Of a stretch of DNA of 64,000 bases, positions 45,997 through 55,200 are shown piece by piece. Position numbers and translations under genes: made by a program. Source of the stretch: Pararhodobacter zhoushanensis (GTDB lineage: Bacteria; Pseudomonadota; Alphaproteobacteria; Rhodobacterales; Rhodobacteraceae); the NCBI RefSeq assembly GCF_003990445.1, contig NZ_REEZ01000009.1, positions 101,861 through 165,860 on the forward strand, written 5' to 3'. The stretch's first letter is position 1. Every line of letters begins with the position of its first letter. The notes below the pieces were generated by a model. It had not been told where the DNA came from. It ran no database searches and was given only the letters and a program-made list of their open reading frames with translations.

Positions 45997-47409
45997 CTAC
46001 CCGGCTAGCTCTTTGAGCACATCGCCCGCCAGCACCACATCCGCCTCGGTGCAGGCAAAACTGCCAACCGTAAAGCGCACCACAATCCGCCCGGCGGTCT
46101 TGCCCTGCGTCACATAGATCCGCCCGTCCTCATTCACCCGGTTGACGAAATCGATCATCGCCGCATCATCCGCCCCCTTCAGCGCGAAGGTGAACAGCGA
46201 CAGCACCGGCTCTGTCACGATCTCGAACCGCGCATCCTCGCGCAGCACCTCGGCCAGCGCCTGCGACCACGTCACATGATCGCGCAGCACCGCCCGCAGC
46301 CCCTCCAGCCCATAGGCTTTGAGCACGAACCACAGCTTGAGCGCCCGGAACCGACGACCCAGCGGCACCGACCATTCGGAATAGTTGACGAACCCGTCCT
46401 TGCCATGGGTCTTCAGATACTCGGGCTGGATCGCCAGTGTTTTCACCAAAGGTTCGGGGTCGCGCAGATAATGGGCCGAGAAGTCGAACTGCACCCCCAT
46501 CCATTTATGCGGATTCAGCACCACCGAATCCGCCAGTTCCACACCCTCCCACAGCGTGCGGAACTCGGGGCAGATCATCGCCGCCCCTGCCCATGCGGCG
46601 TCCACATGGCTATACAGCCCCTCGTCCCGCGCCACCGCCAACACATCGCGCAGATCGTCACACGCCCCGGTCCCGGTGCCGCCGGTACAGGCAACGACGC
46701 CCGCAGGCAGATACCCCGCCGCGCGGTCCGCCGCGATGGCCGCTTTCAGCGCGCCGGGGTCCATCGCCCGCAGCGGCCCTTGCGTGGGAATGCGCACCAG
46801 ATTCTCGGCCCCGATCCCCGCCACCCAGATCGCCCGGTCGACCGAGGTATGCACCTCATTCGACGCATAGACCCGCACCCGCGCCTGCCCCGGCAACCCC
46901 TCACGGTTGCCCGCCCAGTTCAGCGCCCGCTCGCGCATGGTCAGCACCGCCGCCAAGGTGGCCGACGAGGCCGAGTCCTGGATCACCCCATGAAACCCCT
47001 CGGGCAGGCCCAGCCCCTGCCGCAGCCAGTCCAACATCAGCGTTTCCACCTCGGTCCCGGCGGGCGAGGTCTGCCAGAGCATGCATTGCTGCGCGACGAT
47101 CGAGGCGACGAAATCGGCCAGCATCGAGGGCGGCGTGGCGTTCGACGGGAAATAGGCAAAGAAGCGCGGGTGCTGCCAATGCGTCAAACCGGGAACGATC
47201 TTCTCATCGAGCTCGGCCAGAATACCGTCCAGCCCCTCACCCTGTTCTGGCGGGCTCTTGGGGAAGCGCGCCGCGACAGCGCCGGGGGTCAGCGGCGCGC
47301 GCACCGGGCGCTCGGCCAGACCGCGGTGGTAATCGGCCCCCCATTGCGCAATCTCGGCCCCCAGCCGGGTGAATTCGTCCCAATCGAGCCGTGGCTTTTG
47401 ATCGCTCAT
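45997..47409 (-). CDS. Pyridoxal-dependent decarboxylase (aromatic-L-amino-acid decarboxylase family)
   Basis: The 470-aa group II decarboxylase has the PLP lysine K302 in LNPHKWMGV, His187 in NEVHTSVD for ring stacking, and HVDAAWAG with D270. The start HWQHPRFFAYFPSNATPP segment is typical of DOPA/tryptophan/phenylalanine decarboxylases. It would make amines such as tryptamine or phenylethylamine; the exact substrate is not readable. It stands alone and opens with ATG at 47409; the frame is open 14 codons further. Confidence 0.9.
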   Translation of the reverse strand: MSDQKPRLDWDEFTRLGAEIAQWGADYHRGLAERPVRAPLTPGAVAARFPKSPPEQGEGLDGILAELDEKIVPGLTHWQHPRFFAYFPSNATPPSMLADFVASIVAQQCMLWQTSPAGTEVETLMLDWLRQGLGLPEGFHGVIQDSASSATLAAVLTMRERALNWAGNREGLPGQARVRVYASNEVHTSVDRAIWVAGIGAENLVRIPTQGPLRAMDPGALKAAIAADRAAGYLPAGVVACTGGTGTGACDDLRDVLAVARDEGLYSHVDAAWAGAAMICPEFRTLWEGVELADSVVLNPHKWMGVQFDFSAHYLRDPEPLVKTLAIQPEYLKTHGKDGFVNYSEWSVPLGRRFRALKLWFVLKAYGLEGLRAVLRDHVTWSQALAEVLREDARFEIVTEPVLSLFTFALKGADDAAMIDFVNRVNEDGRIYVTQGKTAGRIVVRFTVGSFACTEADVVLAGDVLKELAG

Positions 47410-47470
47410 CCGTCGTCTCCTCCTGTCCCCGTGTTGCCGGGACACAACCACATATTACTGAACAAAGCAA

Positions 47471-48064
47471 TCATTCAGACAGCGCGATTTGTACCGGCAA
47501 TCCAAGCGTCATGAGCCGTGCAAGCGGCTCAGGCGTCAACAGCGAAACGCGCGCACCGGGTGCTGGTGCGGGGGTGTACCCGTCGAAGGACCAGTGCCAC
47601 CAGCCCGACTCGGTGCGCAACACCGGCACCTCTTCGTTGAGGATCATCGCTCCCTCAGGCACACTCTTGCTTGCCACCTCGACCAGCCGCCGCTCGCGCC
47701 CGTTGCGCCGGGCGGCATCAAGCCGCGCGTCGATCTCATCAGCCCGGCGCTCGCCATACTCGCCTTCCCACAGCGCCCGAAACCGCAGCCAATCGGCATG
47801 GCGACACTCGGCACAGGGCCGGTGGCCCGCCGCATAGGCGGTGGCTTCATCAAGGAAAAACAACTCGGTATAACGCCCGGGCTGCAACAATGCCCGCTTG
47901 CGGCCCTTGAAGTCGGTCACGCAGGTGATCCACCGCTTGACCGGATACCAGCGCCGGATCTTGCCGCCCGCGTCATGCAGGCACCCCCGGTTCCCGAACC
48001 ACACCCCGCGCTGTGGCACGGCGTGACACTGGCCCAAAGGATCGACACGGTTCTGATGCGGCAT
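47471..48064 (-). CDS. Conserved protein of unknown function with Ada-like zinc-binding Cys motif
   Basis: The 197-aa protein begins MPHQNRVDPLGQ and has GNRGCLHD (C28), ITCVTDF (C48), and FFLDEATAYAAGHRPCAECRHADW (C84, C87, over two lines of the motif). The AAGHRPCAECR element resembles the GYRPCKRCRP end of the Ada N-terminal zinc domain, so a zinc-binding fold is plausible. The rest is not recognised. Similar proteins are widely conserved in Proteobacteria by recollection, with no known role. Confidence 0.75.
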   Translation of the reverse strand: MPHQNRVDPLGQCHAVPQRGVWFGNRGCLHDAGGKIRRWYPVKRWITCVTDFKGRKRALLQPGRYTELFFLDEATAYAAGHRPCAECRHADWLRFRALWEGEYGERRADEIDARLDAARRNGRERRLVEVASKSVPEGAMILNEEVPVLRTESGWWHWSFDGYTPAPAPGARVSLLTPEPLARLMTLGLPVQIALSE

Positions 48065-48156
48065 CTTTCACGCCCTCGTGAAACCAGCGACGGGGTCTTG
48101 CGAAGCGCGCGAAAAAGGCGCTGGGTTTCTGACTGTTCGACTCAACCGGTGTCCCC

Positions 48157-48558
48157 ATGATGGCGCAACTGCTGCGTCTTGTCCCGCTGGCTCTGCTGGT
48201 GCTGCTGATGGCAGCGCCCGGACGCTTTGCGCCGGGGTCCGAGGCGCAGGCGCTCATCGCGCCGCTGACGGCGATCACGGTTGCCGATGCCTCCGACAAA
48301 CACCCGACACCCTCAACTCCGCCGCTACCCGCGCTTGTGCCGGTCGCGACAACTGCACCCCACCCTGCCCTCAGCGCGCGTCTGAGCCTGCAGCCGTGCC
48401 TTGCAGATCCTGTCCTCGACTACCCCTACGCGCGCGCCTTTGCCCGTGCGCCACCCTTGCCTGTCCTTCGCCAGAGCCACACTCATTCCCTTGCGAGGAC
48501 AGCATGTTCAAATACCCCGGACTCACCATCTTCCTGGCGTGCATCGCCCTATTCATGA
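48157..48558 (+). CDS. Possible exported proline/alanine-rich protein (133 aa)
   Basis: The frame starts with a convincing signal-peptide-like stretch (MMAQLLRLVPLALLVLLMAA) and then a Pro/Ala/Thr-rich tail without domains. Its last third runs across the start of the better supported 30-aa gene at 48504 in another frame. No clear ribosome-binding site is seen. It may be a real small secreted protein or chance coding. Confidence 0.3.
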   Translation: MMAQLLRLVPLALLVLLMAAPGRFAPGSEAQALIAPLTAITVADASDKHPTPSTPPLPALVPVATTAPHPALSARLSLQPCLADPVLDYPYARAFARAPPLPVLRQSHTHSLARTACSNTPDSPSSWRASPYS

Positions 48559-48596
48559 TCTACGCCATCACGTCGCTGATCATTCACCCGGCCTAG
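48504..48596 (+). CDS. Single-pass membrane microprotein (30 aa)
   Basis: An ATG at 48504 with GAGGA five bases upstream opens a 30-codon gene: MFKYPGLTIFLACIALFM, then YAITSLIIHPA. The product is one hydrophobic helix with a short N-terminal charged cap, like known accessory microproteins of oxidase or transport complexes. The partner is unknown. It is immediately followed by the nested inverted repeat at 48605-48688, which would end its transcript. Confidence 0.6.
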   Translation: MFKYPGLTIFLACIALFMIYAITSLIIHPA

Positions 48597-48604
48597 ACCA
48601 ACCC

Positions 48605-48688
48605 GCGACGGTGCGCTCAAGCGCACCCTACCGGCACCTTGGGCGTGGCGTTGCAAACGGTGTAGGGTGCGCTTCAGCGCACCGTCGC
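48605..48688. repeat. Nested inverted repeat with GTAGGGTGCGC arms, probable bidirectional terminator
   Basis: Two 27-bp arms (48605-48631 and 48662-48688) are complementary with one mismatch, and each arm itself contains GGTGCGCT/AGCGCACC as a small hairpin. It lies directly between the 30-aa gene and the convergent histone-deacetylase-family gene, whose stop it abuts. The GTAGGGTGCGC core is a sequence I have seen in intergenic repeats of many Proteobacteria. Confidence 0.85.
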
Positions 48689-49810
48689 TTACACCATCCC
48701 GGCGATCCGGTCGCGCAGTACCGCAACGCCCGTCTCAACCTCTGGACGCACCACGCCCGCGCGCGGGGCGTCCAGCAGCGTTTCGAACCACGCTTTTGGC
48801 GGGTTGCGACCGGCTGCACGGCGTGGCCAGACCAGCGCGTCCATCAGGGCGACCGCTTCGGGTGGCAGCCGCTCTGGCACGTCGAACCCGTTGAGCGTGG
48901 CCCAGACCCCGGTCCAGCAGCGCGCCACCGACCACGGGTTATAGCCCCCGCCCCCGGTCACGATCAGCCGGTCGGTCATCCCCTGCACCGCCTTCACCAC
49001 CGCCAGATGCGCGCCATTTGACAGCGCCAGCCGTGACAGCGGGTCTTCCAGCACCGCATCCGCCCCGCATTGCAGCACGATGGCCTCGGGCCGGAATGCC
49101 TCCAGCGCCGGCAGGATCAACCGGTCGCGCACATGCGCCATTTCGCTGTCGTTGAACCCGCGCGGCACCGGCAGGTTCAGCGCATTGCCGCCGCCGTCAT
49201 CCTCGAGCGCGCCGGTGAACGGCCAGCGCCCATCCTCGTGCACCGAGATCAGCAGCATGTCGCGATCCCCGCCCAACCCCGCCTGCACCCCGTCGCAGTG
49301 ATGCGCGTCGATGTCGACATAAGCCAGCCGCCGCAGCCCCAGCCTGCGCAGGTGCAGCAGCGCCAGCACCACGTCATTGAGGTAGCAAAACCCGTTCGCC
49401 CGCCCGGCCATCGCGTGATGCGTCCCGGCCCCCGGCACATGGACCACGCCGCCGCCCCGCACCATCTCGGCCGCCAGCATAGCGCCCCCCGCGCTGGTCG
49501 CCGGGCGGCGGTACATCAGCGGATGCACGGGGTTCGACAGCGTACCCAGCCCGTAGGTCAGGCGCGTCGGCTCATCCACCACGCCCTCGGCCTCGGCCGT
49601 CAGCAGTGCTTGCAAATAGTCCGGCGTGTGAAACCCCATCAGCGCCGCAGGGCGCGCACGCGGGCTGGTGATATAGACCGCCCCCGGCAACCACCCCAAC
49701 ACCCGCGCCAGATCCATCACTGTCGAAACCCGCGGGATTGCCAGCGGATGATGCCCGCCAAAGGGTTCGGCGCGGTAAATCTCGGACCCGATGAAGCGCG
49801 GACGCCTCAG
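48689..49810 (-). CDS. Histone deacetylase/acetoin utilisation (AcuC) family deacetylase
   Basis: The 373-aa zinc amidohydrolase has HHAMAGRANGFCYLNDVV (H131, H132), YVDIDAHHCDGVQ with metal ligands D168 and H170, and GGGGYNPWSV. Family members remove acetyl groups from lysine or polyamines. No ATG fits the conserved start FIGSEIYR; an in-frame CTG at 49810-49808, overlapping the peroxidase stop as CTGA, is the most likely start, while the frame stays open into the peroxidase gene to 49927. Confidence 0.85.
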   Translation of the reverse strand: MRRPRFIGSEIYRAEPFGGHHPLAIPRVSTVMDLARVLGWLPGAVYITSPRARPAALMGFHTPDYLQALLTAEAEGVVDEPTRLTYGLGTLSNPVHPLMYRRPATSAGGAMLAAEMVRGGGVVHVPGAGTHHAMAGRANGFCYLNDVVLALLHLRRLGLRRLAYVDIDAHHCDGVQAGLGGDRDMLLISVHEDGRWPFTGALEDDGGGNALNLPVPRGFNDSEMAHVRDRLILPALEAFRPEAIVLQCGADAVLEDPLSRLALSNGAHLAVVKAVQGMTDRLIVTGGGGYNPWSVARCWTGVWATLNGFDVPERLPPEAVALMDALVWPRRAAGRNPPKAWFETLLDAPRAGVVRPEVETGVAVLRDRIAGMV

Positions 49811-50316
49811 TCCGGCAGATTGGCCTCGATCAGCCGGGTGATGCGGTCGCTGGTCGGGCGCGTCGTCGAGCCCCAGAAGCCCAGCAGAGATCCGTCCGGC
49901 CCGATCAGCGCCTTGTTGAAATTCCACGTCGGTTCAACCCCGTGTTCCTGCGCCAGCCAGCGGTAAAACGGATGCGCCTCTGGCCCGGTCACCGGGGTGA
50001 TGCGCGTCAGCGGCACATCCACGCCCAGTTCGATCCGGCAGTATTGCTCGACCGCATGGTCATCGTCCAGTTCCTGACGAAAATCATCCGACGGCACCGC
50101 CAACACCACCAACCCGCGCGGGGCGTAAGTCTCAAAGAGCGCCTGCAGATCGGCGTATTGCGGCGTGAAGCCGCACAGCGAGGCGGTGTTGACCACCAGC
50201 ACAGGCTGGCCGCGCCAGTCGTCCAGATCGTAGGTCGCGCCGTCAATGGCGGTGAAGGTGAATGCCTGTGCAGGCAATGCCAGCACAAGCAGGAAGAAAG
50301 ACACAAGGAAACGCAT
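49807..50316 (-). CDS. Periplasmic glutathione peroxidase-like protein
   Basis: This 169-aa thioredoxin-fold peroxidase has a signal peptide (MRFLVSFFLLVLALPAQA) and the peroxidatic Cys48 in VNTASLCGFTPQY, plus W131 in WNFNK. The usual FPCNQF motif reads VPSDDF, so the resolving Cys and catalytic Gln are missing there; activity may rely on other thiols. An ATG at 50328 would add four residues. It is coupled to the deacetylase-family gene downstream. Confidence 0.83.
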   Translation of the reverse strand: MRFLVSFFLLVLALPAQAFTFTAIDGATYDLDDWRGQPVLVVNTASLCGFTPQYADLQALFETYAPRGLVVLAVPSDDFRQELDDDHAVEQYCRIELGVDVPLTRITPVTGPEAHPFYRWLAQEHGVEPTWNFNKALIGPDGSLLGFWGSTTRPTSDRITRLIEANLPD

Positions 50317-50521
50317 GACGAGGACCATTGCAAACGCGGGCCGCGCACGTCGCCCGCATTCAAAGGGTAGAGCGTCGAAAGCCTCAGACAAGCCAGAACC
50401 CCGTACCAGAAGACCGCCGCAAAAAATTGGTGAAAAAAGTTTTCGTCCCTGAAACTTGTGCTGAAAACCTTACGTACCTTCCTCACACGATCGCAAAATG
50501 GTCCAAACAAAGGAAGCACCG

Positions 50522-50935
50522 ATGAAACTCTTCACCCTTGCCACCCTCGCCACGACCCTTGCTGCGACCCCCCTGCTGGCCGACGATCACATGGCGCCGA
50601 TGGTTGAAGCCTCGAACCAGAGCGTGGCCAATGGCGTCGTGAGCGCGACCAAGATCGTCGCTCCCGCGAATGGCTGGATGGTCGTCCATCGCACTGACGC
50701 CGAAATGCGCCCCGGCCCGGTGGTTGCCTATGCCCCGATCCGCGAAGGCGAGACCACGGATGTCGCGGCGATCCTGACCGAAGCCGTCGCCCCCGGCGAT
50801 ATGCTGATGCTCATGGTCCATGGCGAAGCAGGCGGCATGTCGACCGGTATCTTTGAATACACCCTTGGCGCGTCCGAGGATGGCCCGCTGCGCATTGACG
50901 GCAATCTGGTGATGACGGTGATCACCGCCGAATAA
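50522..50935 (+). CDS. Exported DUF7282-like protein
   Basis: The 137-aa protein starts at an ATG preceded by AAGGAAG and has a signal peptide ending near LLADD. The mature part (EASNQSVANGVVSATKIVAP, then GWMVVHR and a beta-rich C-terminus) resembles DUF7282 domains, small beta-sandwich secreted modules of unknown role. A strong terminator follows. It is a single-gene unit divergent from the peroxidase. Confidence 0.72.
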   Translation: MKLFTLATLATTLAATPLLADDHMAPMVEASNQSVANGVVSATKIVAPANGWMVVHRTDAEMRPGPVVAYAPIREGETTDVAAILTEAVAPGDMLMLMVHGEAGGMSTGIFEYTLGASEDGPLRIDGNLVMTVITAE

Positions 50936-51015
50936 GGATTACCGCCGCCAGGTCAGCAGCGGTTTGCTTGCGTAACGAGTGATTGATCACGAGTGAATGT
51001 CCTGTACCGAGTATC

Positions 51016-51044
51016 ACCGGGCCGCCCCCAGCGGCCCGGTATTT
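51016..51044. terminator. Rho-independent terminator
   Basis: ACCGGGCCGC pairs with GCGGCCCGGT around CCCCA, followed by ATTTT. It lies between the convergent DUF7282 gene and the 148-aa gene. Confidence 0.9.
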
Positions 51045-51074
51045 TCGTGCCGGACCGGGGCAGAAGCGCCACGC

Positions 51075-51521
51075 TCACACAGCGACAGGCAGGCCTTGCG
51101 GCAGCAGTCTTGTCAGGCCGATGGTGTCGAAGGCGTCCCACCCGGCATCCGGGCGCACGCCGACCCGCTCGAGCGCGGCATTGACACTGGCGTGCCCTGC
51201 GCTCACCGGCATGGTGCGTTCGCAACCGTGATATACCGTCGCCCATTGGACGCTGTCGTTGTCCAGATCCTCGGTGTGGATCAAGGCGACCGGGTCCAGC
51301 CCCAGTTCCGACGCAAAGCGCAGGGTGACGGGTTTGTCGGGGGCCATGTCAGACAACTGTCGATCCTCGACCTCCAGCTTTCGCGCGCTGGCACGTGCCA
51401 GATCGGGGTTCAGCGCCACGACCACGAAATCGCCCGCGTCGAGCAGGGTGAGACCCAGTTTTGCGGCGGCCACGGCATCGCCGGGTCCGCGCGCAACCAG
51501 AGCCGAAAAACCGTGCGCCAT
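51075..51521 (-). CDS. Hypothetical protein, 148 aa
   Basis: The product starts MAHGFSALVARGPGDAVAAA and shows alternating helical and strand segments, with LDAGDFVVVALNPD in the middle and a long acidic-to-neutral C-terminus. No signal peptide, membrane segment or catalytic motif is seen and I do not recognise the family. Codon use looks like its neighbours and the frame is free of stops, so it is probably real. Confidence 0.55.
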   Translation of the reverse strand: MAHGFSALVARGPGDAVAAAKLGLTLLDAGDFVVVALNPDLARASARKLEVEDRQLSDMAPDKPVTLRFASELGLDPVALIHTEDLDNDSVQWATVYHGCERTMPVSAGHASVNAALERVGVRPDAGWDAFDTIGLTRLLPQGLPVAV

Positions 51522-51669
51522 GCCTTGTCACTCCCGCCTTGTGCCACTGCTCGATGCTGCACTGCGGCACATCGAGCGGTCAAGCATGCGACGCGCATTG
51601 CCCCGCCCAGGCCGCGCAATTATGCGGAGATGCCGAAAGGTTAACCAATTCAGAAACGCAGCGCGGGGG

Positions 51670-52065
51670 TTACCCGGTATAGTCCGCGTCCGAGACGTGC
51701 TCTTGCCAGTCGACGCTGACGCCGTCGATGGCCTCCTGAAACGCGATATGGGTCATCGCCGTGTCCGGCCCTGCCCCGTGCCAATGGCGTTCGCCCGCCG
51801 CAAACCACACCACATCACCGGGTCGGATTTCTTCGATCGGGCCACCCTCGCGCTGGGCACGGCCACAGCCTTCGGTGACGATCAGCGTTTGGCCCGCCGG
51901 ATGGGTGTGCCACGCCGTGCGCGCGCCCGGCTCGAACGTCACCCGGACGCTGATCACCGTACCCGGAGCGTCGGCAGTATTCAGGGGATCAAGGCGCACA
52001 GCGCCGGTGAAATAACCCTCTGGCCCCGTTTTCGACGGGGCGGTTCCGGCGCGCATGATACGCAT
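51670..52065 (-). CDS. Cupin domain protein
   Basis: This 131-aa protein is a small single cupin with metal-binding motifs [22 protein letters not shown] and [19 protein letters not shown]. It resembles quercetin-dioxygenase-like or mandelonitrile-lyase-type cupins of the carboxymuconolactone family; the reaction is unknown. The ATG at 52065 follows AGGAG; the longer frame to 52275 has no such site. The 206-bp gap to the helicase gene contains nothing I can recognise. Confidence 0.83.
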   Translation of the reverse strand: MRIMRAGTAPSKTGPEGYFTGAVRLDPLNTADAPGTVISVRVTFEPGARTAWHTHPAGQTLIVTEGCGRAQREGGPIEEIRPGDVVWFAAGERHWHGAGPDTAMTHIAFQEAIDGVSVDWQEHVSDADYTG

Positions 52066-52271
52066 GGGGTCTCCTGCTGAAGGGGGCGAGCCTGCCGGCT
52101 CACGGCGGCTGCCAGTGTGTGCAAGCCTTGCGCGAATGTCCATCGGCGGCTTCCATCGGTTCTTTAAATCGTCAAACCCTTTAGGGAAATACCGGACCAT
52201 CAGCCTGTGCAGAGGGCCACTGCGTAGCATCAACAGGCGCGGCCAGCCCGGCGATGAGCGCGCTCGCGATT

Positions 52272-55200
52272 TCACTCATCGATGATGTCGAAGTCATCTT
52301 CTTCGTCCGAAGGCTTGCTGCGCCTTTGTCGCGTCGGCGCACCTGCTCTCTTCTTGCCCAGCGCGTAGTCCGCCATGGCGGGAGACGGATGGCCGGGAAA
52401 CCCTGCCTTAAAGCCCTGCACCATCTCCCTGTAGCTGAGGCCCAATGCAGACATCTTGCAAAGCTCGCGCCCATCGGTCCCGTCCTTAAGAACGAGGCCG
52501 CCACCCTTGGGCACCACATCAAGGCCCCGGTCTTTAAAGTTGTTGATCAATTCGTCCCACGACCGGCTTTCATGGTGGATGCGCTGCGCAAGCGCGGCGA
52601 GCGCATCCGGATCATCGGAGTTGACCGCTCTCGCAAGCTGCGCGGTAGGGACCCCAGAACAGCTGGCTGGGTTAGACTGTGGGTTAGACAGAACAAAAAC
52701 ACTCTTGGCTGCTGTGGCGGGCACCGTCTCGGCAGAGCCCACAGGTCGCTGAGGAGCAAAGACCAGCTCAGGCAGGACAGTCTCCCAGGCATCTCGACGC
52801 GCGTAGTGCGCAAATTGCTCGTCCCCATCGGACTTGCGCCACTGGACAACAGCTCCAACTGAACCAGTGAGCAGGACCTGCCCCGGCGGATGCTCCCATG
52901 ACTTCGACATGCGCCCCAACAGGCGGCCATGTCGGTCCAGCAACACCCAGGTAGGGGCTCGGTACTCCAGATGCAGCGGGTCGCCCACCCGGCATTCCTG
53001 GATCGCGCGGTGAACCTCGTGCAAATCACCCTGGCGACCGGCATACGACAGGTCCGAATGTCTGAGGTTTGGCAGATAGTAGACCCTCGAAGGGAGTCCT
53101 TCAGCCGGAAAATGCAGCACGACCTGTCTCTCAACGACTGAGCGATTGCCAGATTTCAGGAACGCATGCTTTCCCGAGGCCATGACGATCAGGCCCTTCT
53201 TGGCGCGGGTCATCGCGACGTAGAAAAGTCGGCGCGGTGCATCACGGTCTTCGTTCTTCGATGCCCGGTCCCAACCGCCATCCAAAATAGCGACATGATC
53301 GAACTCAAGCCCTTTGGCCCGGTGGGCTGTTAGCAGGAGCAGCCCGCGCTGCTCGCCCCGTGTCTCACGGGACCATTCGGCGATCCATTCGACGATATCG
53401 GGCACCGGCATCGTCTTGGTCTTCAACTCTCTCGCCAGTTCGGCGATGCCTTCAGCCAACAGGTCGACCCACTTGTTGCCAGATTGCTCGTTGAGGAGGT
53501 CAATGATGTCGGCGATGCCCAGCAGTTCTCCCTGCCTCCGGCGCAGTCCTGACACCAGCGCCTGCGTCTCGCGCAGTCGCCAGATGTTTGGCAGGTCTTG
53601 GTTGGCCAATTCGACCTTGATACCGAGCTGTTCTGCATAGGCCCGGACAGCGCCAAGCCTCTTCCAGTCACGAGAAATGATGGCGGTACGGGCCCAGGAC
53701 CAATCCGGATCCAGCTTCGACAGCCGAACCATCTCGTCAACAGCTGCGATTGCCTGAATTGCATCGCCTGCCGGCACAGTCAGCACCTGGACCCTGCCCT
53801 GTCCGACCTGATCCTCTTTTTTGAGTACTCCGCCCTCGGGATCGTTCCTGCGATCTCCGTTGATCCTTATCTCGTGATCTACTTTCATCCGATCCGGCGC
53901 CGCCGAAATCACCGCGTTGGCCGCCGCAATGATGTGGTTGGTTGAACGATAGTTCTCGACCAGGAACGCCGGCCGCGCCTTGTAGTCCTCTTCGAACTTG
54001 CGGATGAACCCGACTGAGGCGCCGTTGAAGGCATAGATATTCTGGTCGTCGTCCCCGACAGCGAACAGGCTGAGTTTCAGGTCGGCATCCTCAAGAGATC
54101 TGCCAGCGACTGCCGAGATGAGCTGATACTCTTCCGGCCCGATGTCCTGATATTCGTCGACAAGGATCCAGCGATAGCCTTGGATCAGTGTGTCCCTCTG
54201 CGCTTCGGCTTCGGATTTCGACAGCCCTTCGCCCTCCAACTGCCGCACCGCTTCCATGACGATGTCATCGAAATCTTCAGTGTCTGCCCGCTGACCTACG
54301 AAACTGGCCCCCACCAGCTTCATCGCCAGCGCATGACAAGTCGAGACGCTGACGCCAATGGCATCGTCCCCGACCAGAGCACGCAACCGCACGCGAATTT
54401 CGGCTGCTGCGTGCCGGTTGTAGGCGAGAACCAGAATGCCTCGCGGATCTTCGCGCTTCATGCGCAGCAGATAGGCAATCCGGTGGACCAGCACCCGCGT
54501 CTTGCCTGATCCCGGCCCCGCCAGGACAAGAACGTTCGTGCGGTCCCGGTCATCTGTCACGATCTCCTGCTGGATCTTGTTGCCCAGCTTCTCGACGATC
54601 GCAGCCCAGGAGGCAGTGGTGGTCTGCCGCCGAACCTCGCGGCCCATGCCTGGCATCCACCGCTTCATGAACTGCTCCTTGTTGAGCAGGAAGTAATCCT
54701 CCGACAGGCGTGACGCATCGCTCATCGCCCGCAGCCCGGTTTCGGCATAGGTCACCATGACATGGGTCTGGAGTGTCTGCTCGCCGTAGTGCTCTTCCAG
54801 CGGTGCGAAATGCGTCTGGGTGAACTGCCCCCCTGCCGGATCGAGATAGACCGTCATGGCAGAGCGGAAGACCGTAAGCCCCTTTCCGAGCGTCACCACG
54901 CCCTGTTCATGCAGCCACATAAGCGCCCGCTCCATGAGCTTGGTCATGTCAGCAATGCCACTGGTCTTCAGGATGGCATCCTGATTCAGCTGTGCCAGCA
55001 GGTCGCCGATTGTCGTATCGACCTGAAGATCCTTGCCCCGCACGCCCTTGTCGAGTCGGCCTGTCAGATAGTTCAGGAGCAGTTCGGCCGCTTGCCACCG
55101 CAAGTTTGCCGTTGCCCGAACTGTTTTCCAGGGCCGCACCAGAGTGACCATCAGCGTGTTACGACCGACCTTTCGCAAAGAGATGTTCCCGCGACCGCCG

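Noticed and set aside
44256-46016. 586-codon open frame on the plus strand
   Set aside because: Antisense to the EEP and aldolase genes; Arg/Gln/His-rich with no motifs.
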